Source of the DNA: Rothia gullae
GTDB taxonomy: Bacteria > Actinomycetota > Actinomycetes > Actinomycetales > Micrococcaceae
NCBI RefSeq assembly: GCF_024294905.1
Contig: NZ_JANCOC010000002.1
Span: forward strand, 78,267 to 142,266
Length of the DNA: 64,000 nt
Reading direction: 5' to 3'
Both the position numbers and the translations under genes were made by a program. A model generated the notes under the pieces. The model did no database searches. It was not told the DNA's origin and worked only from the letters and a program-made list of their open reading frames with translations. Shown here piece after piece: positions 1 through 9,700 of this stretch. The number at the start of each line of letters is the position of its first letter. The stretch's first letter is position 1.

Positions 1-1610
1 CCAGCACCTTCGGGCAGCTTGTCCTTCAGAATCTTCTTCAGGCGAGCACGCTCGGTGTCGGGCAGCTTGCGGGAAATACCGGTCATCGAACCACCCGGTA
101 CGTACACCAGGAAGCGACCGGGCAGAGAAACCTGGCTGGTCAGGCGGGCACCCTTGTGACCAATCGGGTCCTTGGTGACCTGCACCAGAACCGAATCGCC
201 GGGCTTCAGGGCGTTCTCAATCTTGCGGGGCGCACCGTCCAGACCGGTGACATCCCAGTTGACCTCGCCCGCATACAGCACAGCGTTGCGGCCGCGTCCA
301 ATGTCAACGAACGCAGCTTCCATGGACGGCAGAACGTTCTGAACTTTACCCAGGTACACGTTGCCAATCAGGGAATCCTGCTGGGTCTTGGATACGAAGT
401 GCTCAGCCAGCACGCCGTCCTCAAGCACACCAATCTGGATGCGGCCGTCCTTCTGACGAACCAGCATCTGACGGTCCACGGACTCGCGGCGAGCCAGGAA
501 CTCGGCCTCAGTCACGATGTGGCGGCGGCGACCCAGGGAGCGGGACTCGCGGCGGCGCACACGCTTCGCCTCCAGGCGGGTAGAACCACGCACACCGGTC
601 ACAGTGTTGGATGCGTGAGAGTCAGACAGGCGCGGCGCACGCACCTTGGTGACGGTCTCAACCTCATCATCAACGCCGCCCTCAATCTCGATATCTTCGG
701 TACCGCGGCGACGGCGACGGCGACGGTGGCTCGTCACCTCAGCCTCAGCGGCAGCCTCCTCGCGGCGGCGCTCCATGCGCTCCTTACGCTTCTGCTCCTC
801 GGCAGCGGCGCGGCGTGCCTCACGCTCCAGCTTGGCGGCAACAGCGAGCTCGCTCAGCTCCTCCGGCTCGGGTGCCATGAACAGCGGCATCGCACCCATG
901 GGGGTACGCGAGCGCAGCTCCTGCAGCTTTTCGCGCTGCAGGTCGCTAATGGTCTTTACCGGCTCGGGAGCTACTTCGGGCTCCTCAGCTGCAAACTCCT
1001 CAGCTGCAGACTCTTCTGCGGCGGGTGCTTTGAGTGCAGCTTCTTCCGTTGCGGATTCCTCAGCAACAGCTGCAGCCTCGGTCTTCTCAGTCTTCTCAGC
1101 CGGTGCGGGAGTTACAACCTCAACCTTAGCGGTCTCTTTCTTCACCTCAACGGCAGACTCGGCAGCGGCAGGCTCAGCAGACTCAGCGGCGGGGGCAACA
1201 ACTTCCTCCACCTTCGCAGTGTTCTCAACGGTCTCAACCTTCGCGGTGTTCTCCACAACAGCAGGCTCAGCCGCCTTCTTCTCAACAGCCTCAAACAGGC
1301 TATCCAGAGTAGAAGCAACCTCAGTCTCAGACGCAGTGGGAGCGGCAACCTTCGGTGCCGGTGCGTGCTTCGCCTTAGCGTTACGCAGGTTGGTCAGGCC
1401 AGCAGCAATAGCCTCATCCAGGGGAACCTCAGGAGCCTTCTCCTTCTTCGGGCGACCCGGACGGCGGCGCTCAGTACCCTGCTGGGCGTCAGAGCTCTCA
1501 CGAACATTCTTACGCAGAGTTTCACGGGTCTCTGCAGAGGTGTTTTTCTCCTCCGCGAGGGCGTTCAGCGCCTCAAAAACCCCAAGTTCGACGTTCTTCT
1601 CGTCAGACAT
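1..1610 (-). CDS. rne: Ribonuclease E/G, N-terminal part (truncated by window edge)
   Basis: RNase E/G endonuclease of mRNA decay and rRNA/tRNA processing; only the first ~536 residues lie in the window and the catalytic DNase I-like and Zn-link regions are off the left edge. The protein opens with a long acidic Ala/Glu-rich low-complexity region (residues ~30-230), then a basic Arg-rich stretch (RRRRRRRRG), then the S1-type core beginning near residue 390 (QIGVLEDGVLAEHFV, IGNVYLGKVQNVLPSMEAAF, VDIGRGRNAVLY), which is the diagnostic RNase E/G signature. Long N-terminal extensions of this kind are usual in actinobacterial RNase E. The start is the ATG at 1608-1610 (MSDEKNVELG). A TATAAT box about 400 nt upstream implies a long 5' leader. 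Confidence 0.9.
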   Translation of the reverse strand, partial: MSDEKNVELGVFEALNALAEEKNTSAETRETLRKNVRESSDAQQGTERRRPGRPKKEKAPEVPLDEAIAAGLTNLRNAKAKHAPAPKVAAPTASETEVASTLDSLFEAVEKKAAEPAVVENTAKVETVENTAKVEEVVAPAAESAEPAAAESAVEVKKETAKVEVVTPAPAEKTEKTEAAAVAEESATEEAALKAPAAEESAAEEFAAEEPEVAPEPVKTISDLQREKLQELRSRTPMGAMPLFMAPEPEELSELAVAAKLEREARRAAAEEQKRKERMERRREEAAAEAEVTSHRRRRRRRGTEDIEIEGGVDDEVETVTKVRAPRLSDSHASNTVTGVRGSTRLEAKRVRRRESRSLGRRRHIVTEAEFLARRESVDRQMLVRQKDGRIQIGVLEDGVLAEHFVSKTQQDSLIGNVYLGKVQNVLPSMEAAFVDIGRGRNAVLYAGEVNWDVTGLDGAPRKIENALKPGDSVLVQVTKDPIGHKGARLTSQVSLPGRFLVYVPGGSMTGISRKLPDTERARLKKILKDKLPEGA

Positions 1611-2193
1611 TAATCTTCTTTCGTTACACCCTGCTCCGCACCGCAAGGATTTTAACAGCGCGCATACAGCGCAAAGCCTAGTTGCTGTCACCGCGGCTCA
1701 AGCCTCACCCTACGGCGCGCGTTCATCGGCGCTACCGGGCACTATCTCCTTCAGTGCTTCTGCCGTAGGGGGCGAGCGGGCGGAACGCAGAGCGCGCCGC
1801 GACGGTCACAGCCACCTCGCTCTCGAGCACGGCACGCTCACACCCTTCCTGGGTGCCCTGCCGGTCTTCGGGTTTCTTCGCCGAGGCGGGCGGCCCGCGC
1901 GGTGCGACAGTTATGCTCCGCGGCTTATAGCCGGCGCTCTTCGGGTACTCTCCCTCGATGCGTTGGTGGGGATCTTTATGCGCGTGCGGAGCGCACAAGA
2001 CACCGTGTTCCATTATACCCGGTAGACGATACCTCTAAGCCACCCCGCCCATCCTATCTGGGCTCCACTTCCCGGCAGGATGCGCGGGCACATTACCGCG
2101 GACACCTTGCGGCGGGCGCATGGCGGGTACAGCAAAGCCGGGCGTGCCACTAATTACGCACCACCCGGCTTCAAAAAACTTTCAGAGGAGGAA
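1611..2193 (-). promoter_or_regulatory. Long rne upstream region with candidate promoter
   Basis: No convincing gene lies in these 583 bases. On the minus strand a perfect -10 hexamer TATAAT is at 2012-2017, with only a poor -35 candidate near 2033-2040. If used, rne would have a 5' untranslated leader of roughly 400 nt. E. coli rne is autoregulated through a ~360-nt leader, so a comparable role is possible here, but that is inference. Two short open frames in the region show no recognisable protein character. Confidence 0.4.
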
Positions 2194-2433
2194 CTAGTCC
2201 AGACCTAGCTCCGCATCGTGCGCCTCACGAGCCTGCTGAGCAAGCTTCGGGTCGGTCGGCAGGTACTCCGGACCGGAACCGGTTGCAAACGGAACACCCA
2301 GAATGAAAACAAACGGAGAAACAACCAGCAGAATCACCCACAACAGCGAGAAGTGACCGGCAGTCAGCAACAACAGGGCAGTCAGAAAAATAACGGCAGC
2401 AGCGCCCATTGCGGCAATTCCGGCAGTCTTCAC
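2194..2433 (-). CDS. Small two-helix membrane protein, unknown function
   Basis: 79 residues with two hydrophobic segments (about 5-26 and 29-48) followed by a short polar C-terminal tail ending EAHDAELGLD. Start is a GTG at 2431-2433 preceded by a clear GAGGAG ribosome binding site 4-5 bases upstream. I do not recognise a family. It stands alone between rne and the VKOR gene, all three on the minus strand. The strong ribosome binding site and clean hydropathy pattern support it as a real gene; function unknown. Confidence 0.7.
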   Translation of the reverse strand: MKTAGIAAMGAAAVIFLTALLLLTAGHFSLLWVILLVVSPFVFILGVPFATGSGPEYLPTDPKLAQQAREAHDAELGLD

Positions 2434-2698
2434 GGTTCTCCTCGAAGGGGTATCAAGAATCTAGTGTCCAGCAGAACGGCAGACAATCAACGCCGCAGGC
2501 AAAACCCGCGGACGGCTCCGGCTAATGCCGCTCAAGAATATACCTGACCATTATACGCACCCGCGCCGCCTCCCCGCTGACCGCCACCGGCAAAGTCACA
2601 GGCACCTCCCCCACTACCCGGCGCCCCAGCCCGGCGTATTCTGCCCAGCACAATCAGCCCGGCATATTCCGCGCAGCCTCACCCGCCCGCAGGCGCAA

Positions 2699-2732
2699 CA
2701 ACGCCCCGGCACCAACAAGTACCGGGGCGTTG
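2699..2732 (-). terminator. Hairpin terminator downstream of the VKOR gene
   Basis: Inverted repeat AACGCCCCGG / CCGGGGCGTT, 10-bp stem with a 12-base loop, directly after the VKOR stop codon. The rest of the 344-base gap to the small membrane gene (2434-2698) shows no gene, only an imperfect direct repeat CAGCCCGGCRTATTC near 2628-2671. Confidence 0.6.
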
Positions 2733-2777
2733 CATATTCGGGGCATCGACCCTCAAACCAGCCTCAGCGATGAACGC

Positions 2778-3440
2778 TTAGTGCATCATATTCACAATGA
2801 CCTCAAAGAAGCGGATCACAATAATACCGAAAATCAGGACCAGCCACAGGCTAATCGCAAACCAGGACCAGCCGCGAGCGCTCTCACGCATCGACTGCGA
2901 CGCCGGAATAACACCCGCCGAAATATTGCGGACCGTGGTCTTCACAAAAAGCATGATGGTCATAACCCACCCAATCATGCAGAACAGGCACAGCGCGTTA
3001 ATCTGGAACGTCGTCTGGTACCATAGCCACATGATGAACGCGGTCGCTGCAGCCAAACCAATGTTCACGCACACCCAGAACCACTTCTTGAAGCGTGCGC
3101 CCGCCATGATCACGGCGCCGATAGTCACCACAATCGAGAAGCCCACCAGACCAATGAACGGGTTCGGGAATCCGAAAGCTTCTGCCTGCGGAGTGCGCAT
3201 CACCGTACCACAGCTGAGCAAGGCGTTGATATCGCAGGCCGTGGAGTGACCAGCATCAATGTAAATCTGCAGGCGCTCATACACCAGAATCGCTGAAGAA
3301 ATAAGTGCAATCAGGCCGGCACCAACCAGCCAGAATCCGAGCTGTCGGTCTGAGTAGCTGCCCGGGATTCCCGCATGCCCGTGCTGCGCTTCTTTTGCAA
3401 CGTGGGTAGGCTCGGTAGTACTCGATGCGGCGGTACTCAT
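2778..3440 (-). CDS. Vitamin K epoxide reductase (VKOR) family membrane protein
   Basis: Bacterial VKOR homologues reoxidise DsbA-like thiol oxidases with quinone and so drive disulfide formation in exported proteins. The 220-residue protein has a ~35-residue cytoplasmic N-terminus and about five membrane helices. The loop cysteine pair is visible in STACDINALLSCGTVM, and the quinone-site CxxC is in NALCLFCMIGW. Start ATG at 3438-3440 follows AAGGAG with good spacing. No DsbA partner is adjacent; the CPWC protein at 35.4 kb is of the cytosolic mycothiol-linked type, so it is probably not the partner. Family assignment is firm; the physiological partner is not identified. Confidence 0.9.
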   Translation of the reverse strand: MSTAASSTTEPTHVAKEAQHGHAGIPGSYSDRQLGFWLVGAGLIALISSAILVYERLQIYIDAGHSTACDINALLSCGTVMRTPQAEAFGFPNPFIGLVGFSIVVTIGAVIMAGARFKKWFWVCVNIGLAAATAFIMWLWYQTTFQINALCLFCMIGWVMTIMLFVKTTVRNISAGVIPASQSMRESARGWSWFAISLWLVLIFGIIVIRFFEVIVNMMH

Positions 3441-3936
3441 ACGACTCCTTTAGATAGTGTTTTACGGTGCTACTTTCACGGCAGCGCCATCTTAGCTCCG
3501 CCAGAAAAATTGGGGTGTTCGAGGGCCTGGCAATCGTCAAGCCGGCAGACACAGGGAGGGTCCGTTAGGTTCCTCGTTAGGTTTCTCCATGAGGTTCTTA
3601 AAAGGCTCATTCACCCCGCATGACAGGAGGTACTTACCGGTGCAACGCATTCCTGCACTCCGGAAGCAGTACCCCATTTATCCTAGCCTCTCCTCTTGCT
3701 AAATAGCACGTCATTAGCTTCTACATTTCCTATATGACGCCTCAAATCATGCAAATAGACGCATTTTTGTGATGTACCTTAAATAGGGAAAACCCGGAAG
3801 GAGCCCGCAATGTGACGGCGGGCAGAACCTTCCGGGGCATGGTGCGCATGTTTTCTATGGCATTCGCCTCATCGACGCGCGGCAACCCTCACGGCAACTA
3901 CCGTGGAGCGCACAGACGGCACGTTAGAGCAGTGCG
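3441..3936. other. Intergenic region with tenA terminator
   Basis: No supported gene in 496 bases. A strong hairpin at 3793-3836 (CCCGGAAGG ... CCTTCCGGG with an inner GCCCGC/GGCGGGC pair) lies after tenA and probably terminates it. The remaining sequence upstream of the VKOR gene is AT-richer around 3700-3790 and shows no clear promoter I can defend. Confidence 0.45.
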
Positions 3937-4614
3937 TTAGAACAGCGGGTGGGTGTACGACTCGTCAAAGAACAGCTGCTCCAGCTCCACCGCGCGGCTA
4001 AAGAACTCGCGGGCACGCTGCGCATCCGACGGGCCCACACGGTCCAGTTCGCGGCGCAGGAAATCAACCAGCTCACGGAACTCCGGGTAGTCGTGCAGGG
4101 TAATCCACTCGTGGTGCACAAAAGATTCGGGACGCTTGGCGGGAGCCTTCGACGCCCAATCCAGGTACAGGCCCTCGCAAACCATCAGCACCGACAGGAT
4201 CGCCGCATAGCTGCCACTTGCCGCCGCGTCGAGGAAGAGACGCTTGAAACCGGTGGTCGCCTCCGTGTCGGGCATGGAGTCACGCTGATGTTCGGTCACG
4301 CCCAGAGTCTCAAAACAACGCAGGAAGTAGGTGTTCTCATCCCCCGCGATTTCGCCCGCAAACTCGGAGAGGCGCAGACGACCCGCGAGAGTATCAGCGT
4401 TAGCAATCGCGCCACCAATCAGGGCGAGGAAGGTATCGAGGAAGCGGTAGTCCTGCACCAGGTACCCCGCCATAACCTGCGGGGCGATTGAGCCTTCAAA
4501 AAGCTCAGCAACAAAGCGGTGATTCGTGGCGGAAAGCCAGGTGTCGAGGTTCTCCTGGCGTAGCGTCTCGGTGAACGAATCGGTGCCGATCAAATCGGTG
4601 AAGGGGGCGGGCAT
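3937..4614 (-). CDS. tenA: TenA/THI-4 family thiaminase II-like protein
   Basis: TenA proteins hydrolyse aminopyrimidine breakdown products of thiamine for salvage. The 225-residue protein has the full all-helical TenA layout: a DYRFLDTF segment (acid and Tyr of the pyrimidine pocket), a Cys in LMVCEGLYLDWA near residue 145 at the position of the nucleophile of TenA_C enzymes, and the C-terminal acid in AVELEQLFFDE. The residue after the Cys is Glu, a feature seen in TenA_E-type proteins, so the subclass is uncertain. No thiamine genes are next to it and I see no TPP riboswitch upstream; a perfect inverted repeat lies just before the start instead. Confidence 0.85.
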   Translation of the reverse strand: MPAPFTDLIGTDSFTETLRQENLDTWLSATNHRFVAELFEGSIAPQVMAGYLVQDYRFLDTFLALIGGAIANADTLAGRLRLSEFAGEIAGDENTYFLRCFETLGVTEHQRDSMPDTEATTGFKRLFLDAAASGSYAAILSVLMVCEGLYLDWASKAPAKRPESFVHHEWITLHDYPEFRELVDFLRRELDRVGPSDAQRAREFFSRAVELEQLFFDESYTHPLF

Positions 4615-4636
4615 GATGGGTGCCTTTCGCTATGTG

Positions 4637-4656
4637 GCATACCGTCACTGGTATGC
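4637..4656 (-). promoter_or_regulatory. Inverted repeat upstream of tenA, possible operator
   Basis: Perfect 7-bp inverted repeat GCATACC-N6-GGTATGC located 23 bases before the tenA start. The length and symmetry fit a dimeric repressor operator, but a short mRNA hairpin would look the same. The regulator is unknown. Confidence 0.35.
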
Positions 4657-4835
4657 GTATGTGTGGGTGTGCTGGTGCGGCCTCGTGCGTTGGGGCCGGC
4701 GCCTCAGCTAATATAGCACCGTGACGCCAAGGCGTACCCGATTTTGGGGCCCATTGCCCACAAATTTTCGTTCTTTTCGATTTTTGGGTGGGTGAGGGCT
4801 CTTGGGTCTGACTGCGAGCATGTATGCACGCAAAA

Positions 4836-4887
4836 GCGGGGCACCACTCCCCCAGCCGGTAAAACCAGCCGGAGGGCGGCACCCCGC
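4836..4887 (-). terminator. Hairpin terminator after folC
   Basis: Long GC-rich inverted repeat: GCGGGG / CCCCGC outer arm and CAGCCGG / CCAGCCGG inner region with a TTTTA-type loop on the minus strand. It begins 29 bases past the folC stop. Confidence 0.55.
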
Positions 4888-4915
4888 CTCATGTCGATAG
4901 CCTCAACAGGTCGCT

Positions 4916-6586
4916 TTAGTGATCCGCATCGTCCTCGGAATCATCGTCACCGAAGAAATCATCGGTGTACGAATCGCCCAGCGGCAGACCCAGCGAATCC
5001 TCCAGCGAAGAACCCGCCGCAGACTCACCACCCAGCTCAGCCATGATGCCGTCCAGCAGCTCATCCGGCTCAGCAGAGGCAGCCGCAGCCGCCGCGGCAG
5101 CCAAAGTCGAAGCCGACGCCGCACCCGCAGAACCCGCATAAGCACCCTCAGCGCCCAGCTCATCCGGCAGCTCCTCAGCCTCAGCGCCGGGAGTCTTAGC
5201 CTCCTCATGCGCCGCCAGCAGGGTGCGCGCCTCACCAATGACCGTAATCGAACCGGTAATCAGCACACCCGCCGACTCCTGCTCAAAGAGGGCGTTCTCC
5301 ATGGCGGTGGCAATCGCCTCGTCCAGGTGCTCAAACACCTCGATTGAGTCTTCGTCCAGGCCCGCATCCAGCGCCAGCTCGTGCAGACGCTCCGGCGCAA
5401 TCGCACGTGGCGAATCCGACGCCGCCAAGTACAGGCGGAAGGTACCGTCAGAAGCGTCAACGTACTCCTCGCGCATGGTCTCAAACATGCCCAGAGCATC
5501 CTTCTCACCCAAAATACCGACCACGGAATGCAGATGCGACAGCTTGAACGCCTCAGTCAGCGCAGCCGCAGACGCACGCACGCCGTGCGGGTTGTGACCC
5601 GCATCCAGGATGGTCAGCGGCTCGGTGCGCACAACCTCCAGACGGCCCGGCGAGCGCACCGCCTCAAACGCGGTACGCACCACGTCCTCGGGCAGCTGAC
5701 GCTGACCGCCGAAGAACGCCTCCACGGCGGCGAGAGCCACCACAGCGTTCTGCGCCTGATGCGCACCGTGCAGGGACAGCGGCACATCCGGGTACTCGCC
5801 CGCCAGGCCGCGCAGGGTCAGCAGCTGACCGCCGACCGCAAGCTCACGGGAGACAATGCCGAACTCCACGCCCTCAAAGGCGAAGGGTGCTTCCTTCTCG
5901 CGGGCGGAGGCGAGCAGCACGTCCGCCGCTTCCGGGTCCTGTGCCGCAGAAACCAGGAAGCCGCCGGGCTTGATAATGCCGGACTTTTCGGTCGCAATCT
6001 CGGCGAGGGTTTCGCCCAGCATGTCGGTGTGGTCCAGACCAATCGGGGTGACCACGGAAACCACACCGTCGGCAACGTTCGTGGAATCCCAGGTGCCGCC
6101 GATACCGACTTCAAGCACCACCACGTCCACCGGCTCGTCCGCGAAAATTGCGAAGGCGAGCACGGTAACGGACTCGAAGAAGGTCAGGGCGGGCTCGCCG
6201 CGGGAGGTCATCTCCGCGTCCACAATCTGCAGGTAGGGGGCGATTTCCTCCCAAATACGCACGAACGTGGCATCCGGTACGGGTGCGCCGTTAATGCAGA
6301 TACGCTCGGTGACGCTTTCGAGGTGCGGGCTGGTAAAGCGGCCCACGCGCAGGTCGTGGCCGAGCAGCAGCGTCTCAATCATGCGGGCGGTGCTGGTCTT
6401 GCCGTTCGTGCCGGTGATGTGGATGACCGGCGCGGCACGGTGCACGTCGCCAAGGATTTCGACGGCGCGCGCCACAGCGTCCAGGCGCGGCGCCATCTTG
6501 TTTTCGGGTGCTCGCGCCAGCAGTTCACCGTAGACCCGCTCCACGCCCTCGGGGTCGGGAATTGCGGGGTAATTCTTCTCGCTCAT
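4916..6586 (-). CDS. folC: Bifunctional folylpolyglutamate/dihydrofolate synthase
   Basis: Mur-ligase-family enzyme that adds glutamate to dihydropteroate and reduced folates. The P-loop GTNGKTS is at about residues 57-63, followed by the conserved FTSPHL, LEVGIGGTWDSTN and GLDHTDMLG segments and the C-terminal DAGHNPHG domain motif. The start is the ATG at 6584-6586 (MSEKNYPAIPD), preceded by GAGGAG; an upstream in-frame start at 6631 lacks support. Unusual is an extra ~110-residue Ala/Glu/Asp-rich tail (an eight-Ala run, then DELLDGIMAELGG and a very acidic end DDFFGDDDSEDDADH) beyond the normal family length. It follows ileS on the same strand, 130 bases downstream. Confidence 0.93.
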   Translation of the reverse strand: MSEKNYPAIPDPEGVERVYGELLARAPENKMAPRLDAVARAVEILGDVHRAAPVIHITGTNGKTSTARMIETLLLGHDLRVGRFTSPHLESVTERICINGAPVPDATFVRIWEEIAPYLQIVDAEMTSRGEPALTFFESVTVLAFAIFADEPVDVVVLEVGIGGTWDSTNVADGVVSVVTPIGLDHTDMLGETLAEIATEKSGIIKPGGFLVSAAQDPEAADVLLASAREKEAPFAFEGVEFGIVSRELAVGGQLLTLRGLAGEYPDVPLSLHGAHQAQNAVVALAAVEAFFGGQRQLPEDVVRTAFEAVRSPGRLEVVRTEPLTILDAGHNPHGVRASAAALTEAFKLSHLHSVVGILGEKDALGMFETMREEYVDASDGTFRLYLAASDSPRAIAPERLHELALDAGLDEDSIEVFEHLDEAIATAMENALFEQESAGVLITGSITVIGEARTLLAAHEEAKTPGAEAEELPDELGAEGAYAGSAGAASASTLAAAAAAAASAEPDELLDGIMAELGGESAAGSSLEDSLGLPLGDSYTDDFFGDDDSEDDADH

Positions 6587-6668
6587 TGTTCTCCTCACTG
6601 GGATAGCCGGTCGGTGCCGGCAGGGGCCCACCGTGCGGCAGGATAACCGTGCGGCGGGATAGACGACG

Positions 6669-6702
6669 GGCCGCCCCGCCCGTGAAGGGGGGCGGGACGG
6701 CC
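6669..6702 (-). terminator. Hairpin terminator after ileS
   Basis: GGGCCG(C)CCCGCCC paired with GGGCGGG(A)CGGCC around a GTGAAGG loop, starting 16 bases after the ileS stop and separating it from folC. Confidence 0.6.
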
Positions 6703-6717
6703 GTACGGTTCAGGCGT

Positions 6718-9700
6718 TTATGCCTTGGCTACGCTAATGCTCAGCTCGGCTGCTTCGCTCAGCTGCAGGGACACGGCGAGGGTTTCGCCGGTGACCAGTG
6801 CTTCGTTGGTGCGCAGAGCTGCCAGAGTTTCCTCCGGTGCCGCGATGCTCAGGTTGATGCGGTCCGCAACGTTCAGGTCGGCGTCCTTACGTGCCTGCTG
6901 AATAGCGCGGATGGTGTCGCGGGCGATGCCTTCGGCAACCAGCTCGTCGGTCAGCTCAATGTTGAGGACCAGGAAGCCGCCGGGCAGAACCGCAGCCGCA
7001 GTGTGCTCAGCACCCTCAGCGTCAGCGGCAACCACGGTTGCCAGCTCGTATTCGCCTTCTTCCAGAGCCAGGCCGCCGTCCAGAGCTGCCACGCCGACCA
7101 GGACGGTGCCGTCCTCGGTCACGGTCCAGTCACCGGACTTGGATGCCTTAATGGCAACCTGCACCTGCTTGCCCAGGCGCGGACCTGCCGCACGTGCGTT
7201 GACCTTCAGCTGCTGGGAGATGCCGTAGTCGGCGGGGTCGACGGTGTCGGCGCTGACCAGTTCCACCTGGCGCAGGTTCAGCTCGTCCTCGACGATGTTC
7301 GCGAAGTACTCCGCGCCCTTCTCACCGAAAGCGGTACCCAGGGCTGCGAACTGCTCGGGTGCGACTGCCACGGTCATCTTCTGCAGCGGCTGGCGCACGC
7401 GGATTTTCTTTTCCTTGCGCAGTGCCGAACCGGCGGAGCAGACCTCACGCACGGTCTGCATGAGAGCCAGCAGGTCAGACTCGTCAGCGAAAGCGGATGC
7501 TTCGGGCCAGTCAGCCAGGTGTACGGAGCGTTCACCGGTGAGGCCGCGGTAAATTTCCTCGCTGCTGAGCGGCAGCAGGGACGCGGCAACCTTCGACACG
7601 GTCACCAGTGCGGTGTAGAGGGTGTCGAATGCGTCAGGGTCTTCGTTGAAGAAGCGCTCGCGGGAGCGGCGCACGTACCAGTTGGTGAGTGCGTCGGCGT
7701 ACTGGCGCAGGGATTCGCAGGCGTTCCAGATGTCGTAGGAGTCCATCGCTGCGGTGACCTGCTCGATGAGTTCGCGGGTCTTGCCGAGGATGAAGCGGTC
7801 CATCACGTGCTGCGAGTCGTACTTGAGCTTTGCGCTGTAGCCTTCGCCGTTGTTGGCGGCGTTAGCGTACAGGGCGAAGAAGTGGTAGACGTTCCACAGG
7901 GGCAGCATGACCTGGCGAACACCCTCGCGGATGCCCTGCTCGGTCACAATCAGGTTGCCGCCGCGCAGGATCGGGGAGGACATCAGGAACCAGCGCATCG
8001 CGTCGGAGCCGTCGCGGTCGAGGACCTCGGAGACGTCCGGGTAGTTACGCAGGGACTTGGACATCTTCTGACCGTCCGAGCCGAGCACAATGCCGTGGCT
8101 GATGACGTTCTTGAACGCGGGGCGGTCGAAGAGCGCGGTCGCCAGTACGTGCAGCACGTAGAACCAGCCGCGGGTCTGACCGATGTACTCGACGATGAAA
8201 TCTGCCGGGTAGTGGTTCTCGAACCACTCCTGGTTCTCGAAGGGGTAGTGCACCTGCGCGTAGGGCATGGAGCCGGAGTCGAACCAGACATCGAGCACGT
8301 CTTCCACGCGGCGCATGGTGGACTTGCCGGTCGGGTCGTCCGGGTTCGGGCGGGTCAGCTCGTCAATGTACGGGCGGTGCAGGTCGGGTTCGCCGTCCTT
8401 ATTCAGGGGCAGGCGGCCGAAGTCTGCCTTGAGCTCTTCGAGGGAGCCGTACACGTCCATGCGCGGGTAGTTCGGGTCGTCTGAAACCCACACGGGGATC
8501 GGGGAGCCCCAGAAGCGGTTACGGGAGATTGACCAGTCGCGTGCGTTCTCAACCCACTTGCCGAACTGGCCGTACTTCACGTTTTCCGGGATCCAGTTGA
8601 TTTGCTTGTTCAGCTCGTACATGCGGTCCTTGAAGTCGGTGACCTTCACGTACCAGGAGGTGATTGCACGGTAGATGAGCGGGGTGCGGCAGCGCCAGCA
8701 GTGCGGGTAGGAGTGCACGTAGGACTTCTCGCGGATCAGCACATCGTCTGCCTTGAGGGCGTTGATGATGGTGCGGTTCGCGTCGAATGCCTGCACGCCT
8801 GCAATCTCAGCCAGGACGGTGGAGCCGGAGGCGGTGGGCTCGGCGAAGAGGTTCAGGAACTTTGCGCCTTCGTCGAGGGAGAGGATTACGGGGATGCCGT
8901 AGCCTTCACAGACCTTCTGGTCGTCTTCACCGTAGGCGGGTGCCTGGTGGACGATGCCGGTACCGTCACCGGTGGTGACGTAGTCGGCGACGAGGATCTG
9001 CCAGGAGGTTTCAGTGCCCCACTTTTCGGTGTCTGCGAAGTAGTCCCAGAGCGGGGTGTAGCGCACGTGTTCAAGCTGGGAGCCGGTGTAGCGTGCGGTG
9101 ACGGCTGCGTCTGCGTCCTTTTCGGGCTGGTCGCCTTCGTAGCCGAGGTCCTTGGCGTAGGAGCCGAGCAGCTCGGAGGCGATCAGGAAGGAGCGACCCT
9201 CGAACTTACCTGCGCCGGGTACGACGGAGTATTCAATCTCGGGTCCGACTGCGAGCGCCTGGTTGGTGGGCAGGGTCCAGGGGGTGGTGGTCCATGCGAG
9301 TGCTTCGACGCCGTCGAGTTCTGCGGCGACCTTCTCATCGGCACCGAGGGCGGTGTCTGCGGTGAGGCGGAACGCGACGGTGACGGTCTGGTCCTGGCGG
9401 TCCTTGTATACGTCGTCGTCCATGCGCAGCTCGTGGTTGGAGAGGGGGGTCTCGTCCTTCCAGCAGTAGGGCAGCACGCGGAAGCCCTGGTAGGTCAGGC
9501 CCTTATCGTAAAGGCGCTTGAACGCCCAGATGACGGACTCCATGTACTCGACGTTCAGGGTCTTGTAGTCGTTTTCGAAGTCGACCCAGCGCGCCTGGCG
9601 GGTGACGTACTTTTCCCACTCGTTGGTGTACTTGAGCACGGACGCGCGGGCAGCGTCGTTGAAGTTATCAATGCCCATTTCGAGGATTTCGCGCTTGTCG

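Noticed and set aside
1732..2153. Small ORFs on both strands in the rne leader
   Set aside because: Composition is typical of GC-rich non-coding frames, with no ribosome binding site or family match.
4615..4720. TPP riboswitch upstream of tenA
   Set aside because: No CTGAGA or GAACCTGATC core elements are present in the expected order.
5381..6646. Long plus-strand open frame opposite folC
   Set aside because: Antisense shadow of a clearly conserved enzyme; its sequence is low-complexity His/Arg/Gln without family motifs. The same applies to the long frames opposite ileS (8602-10158), ettA (51975-53651) and pepN (44093-46630, minus).
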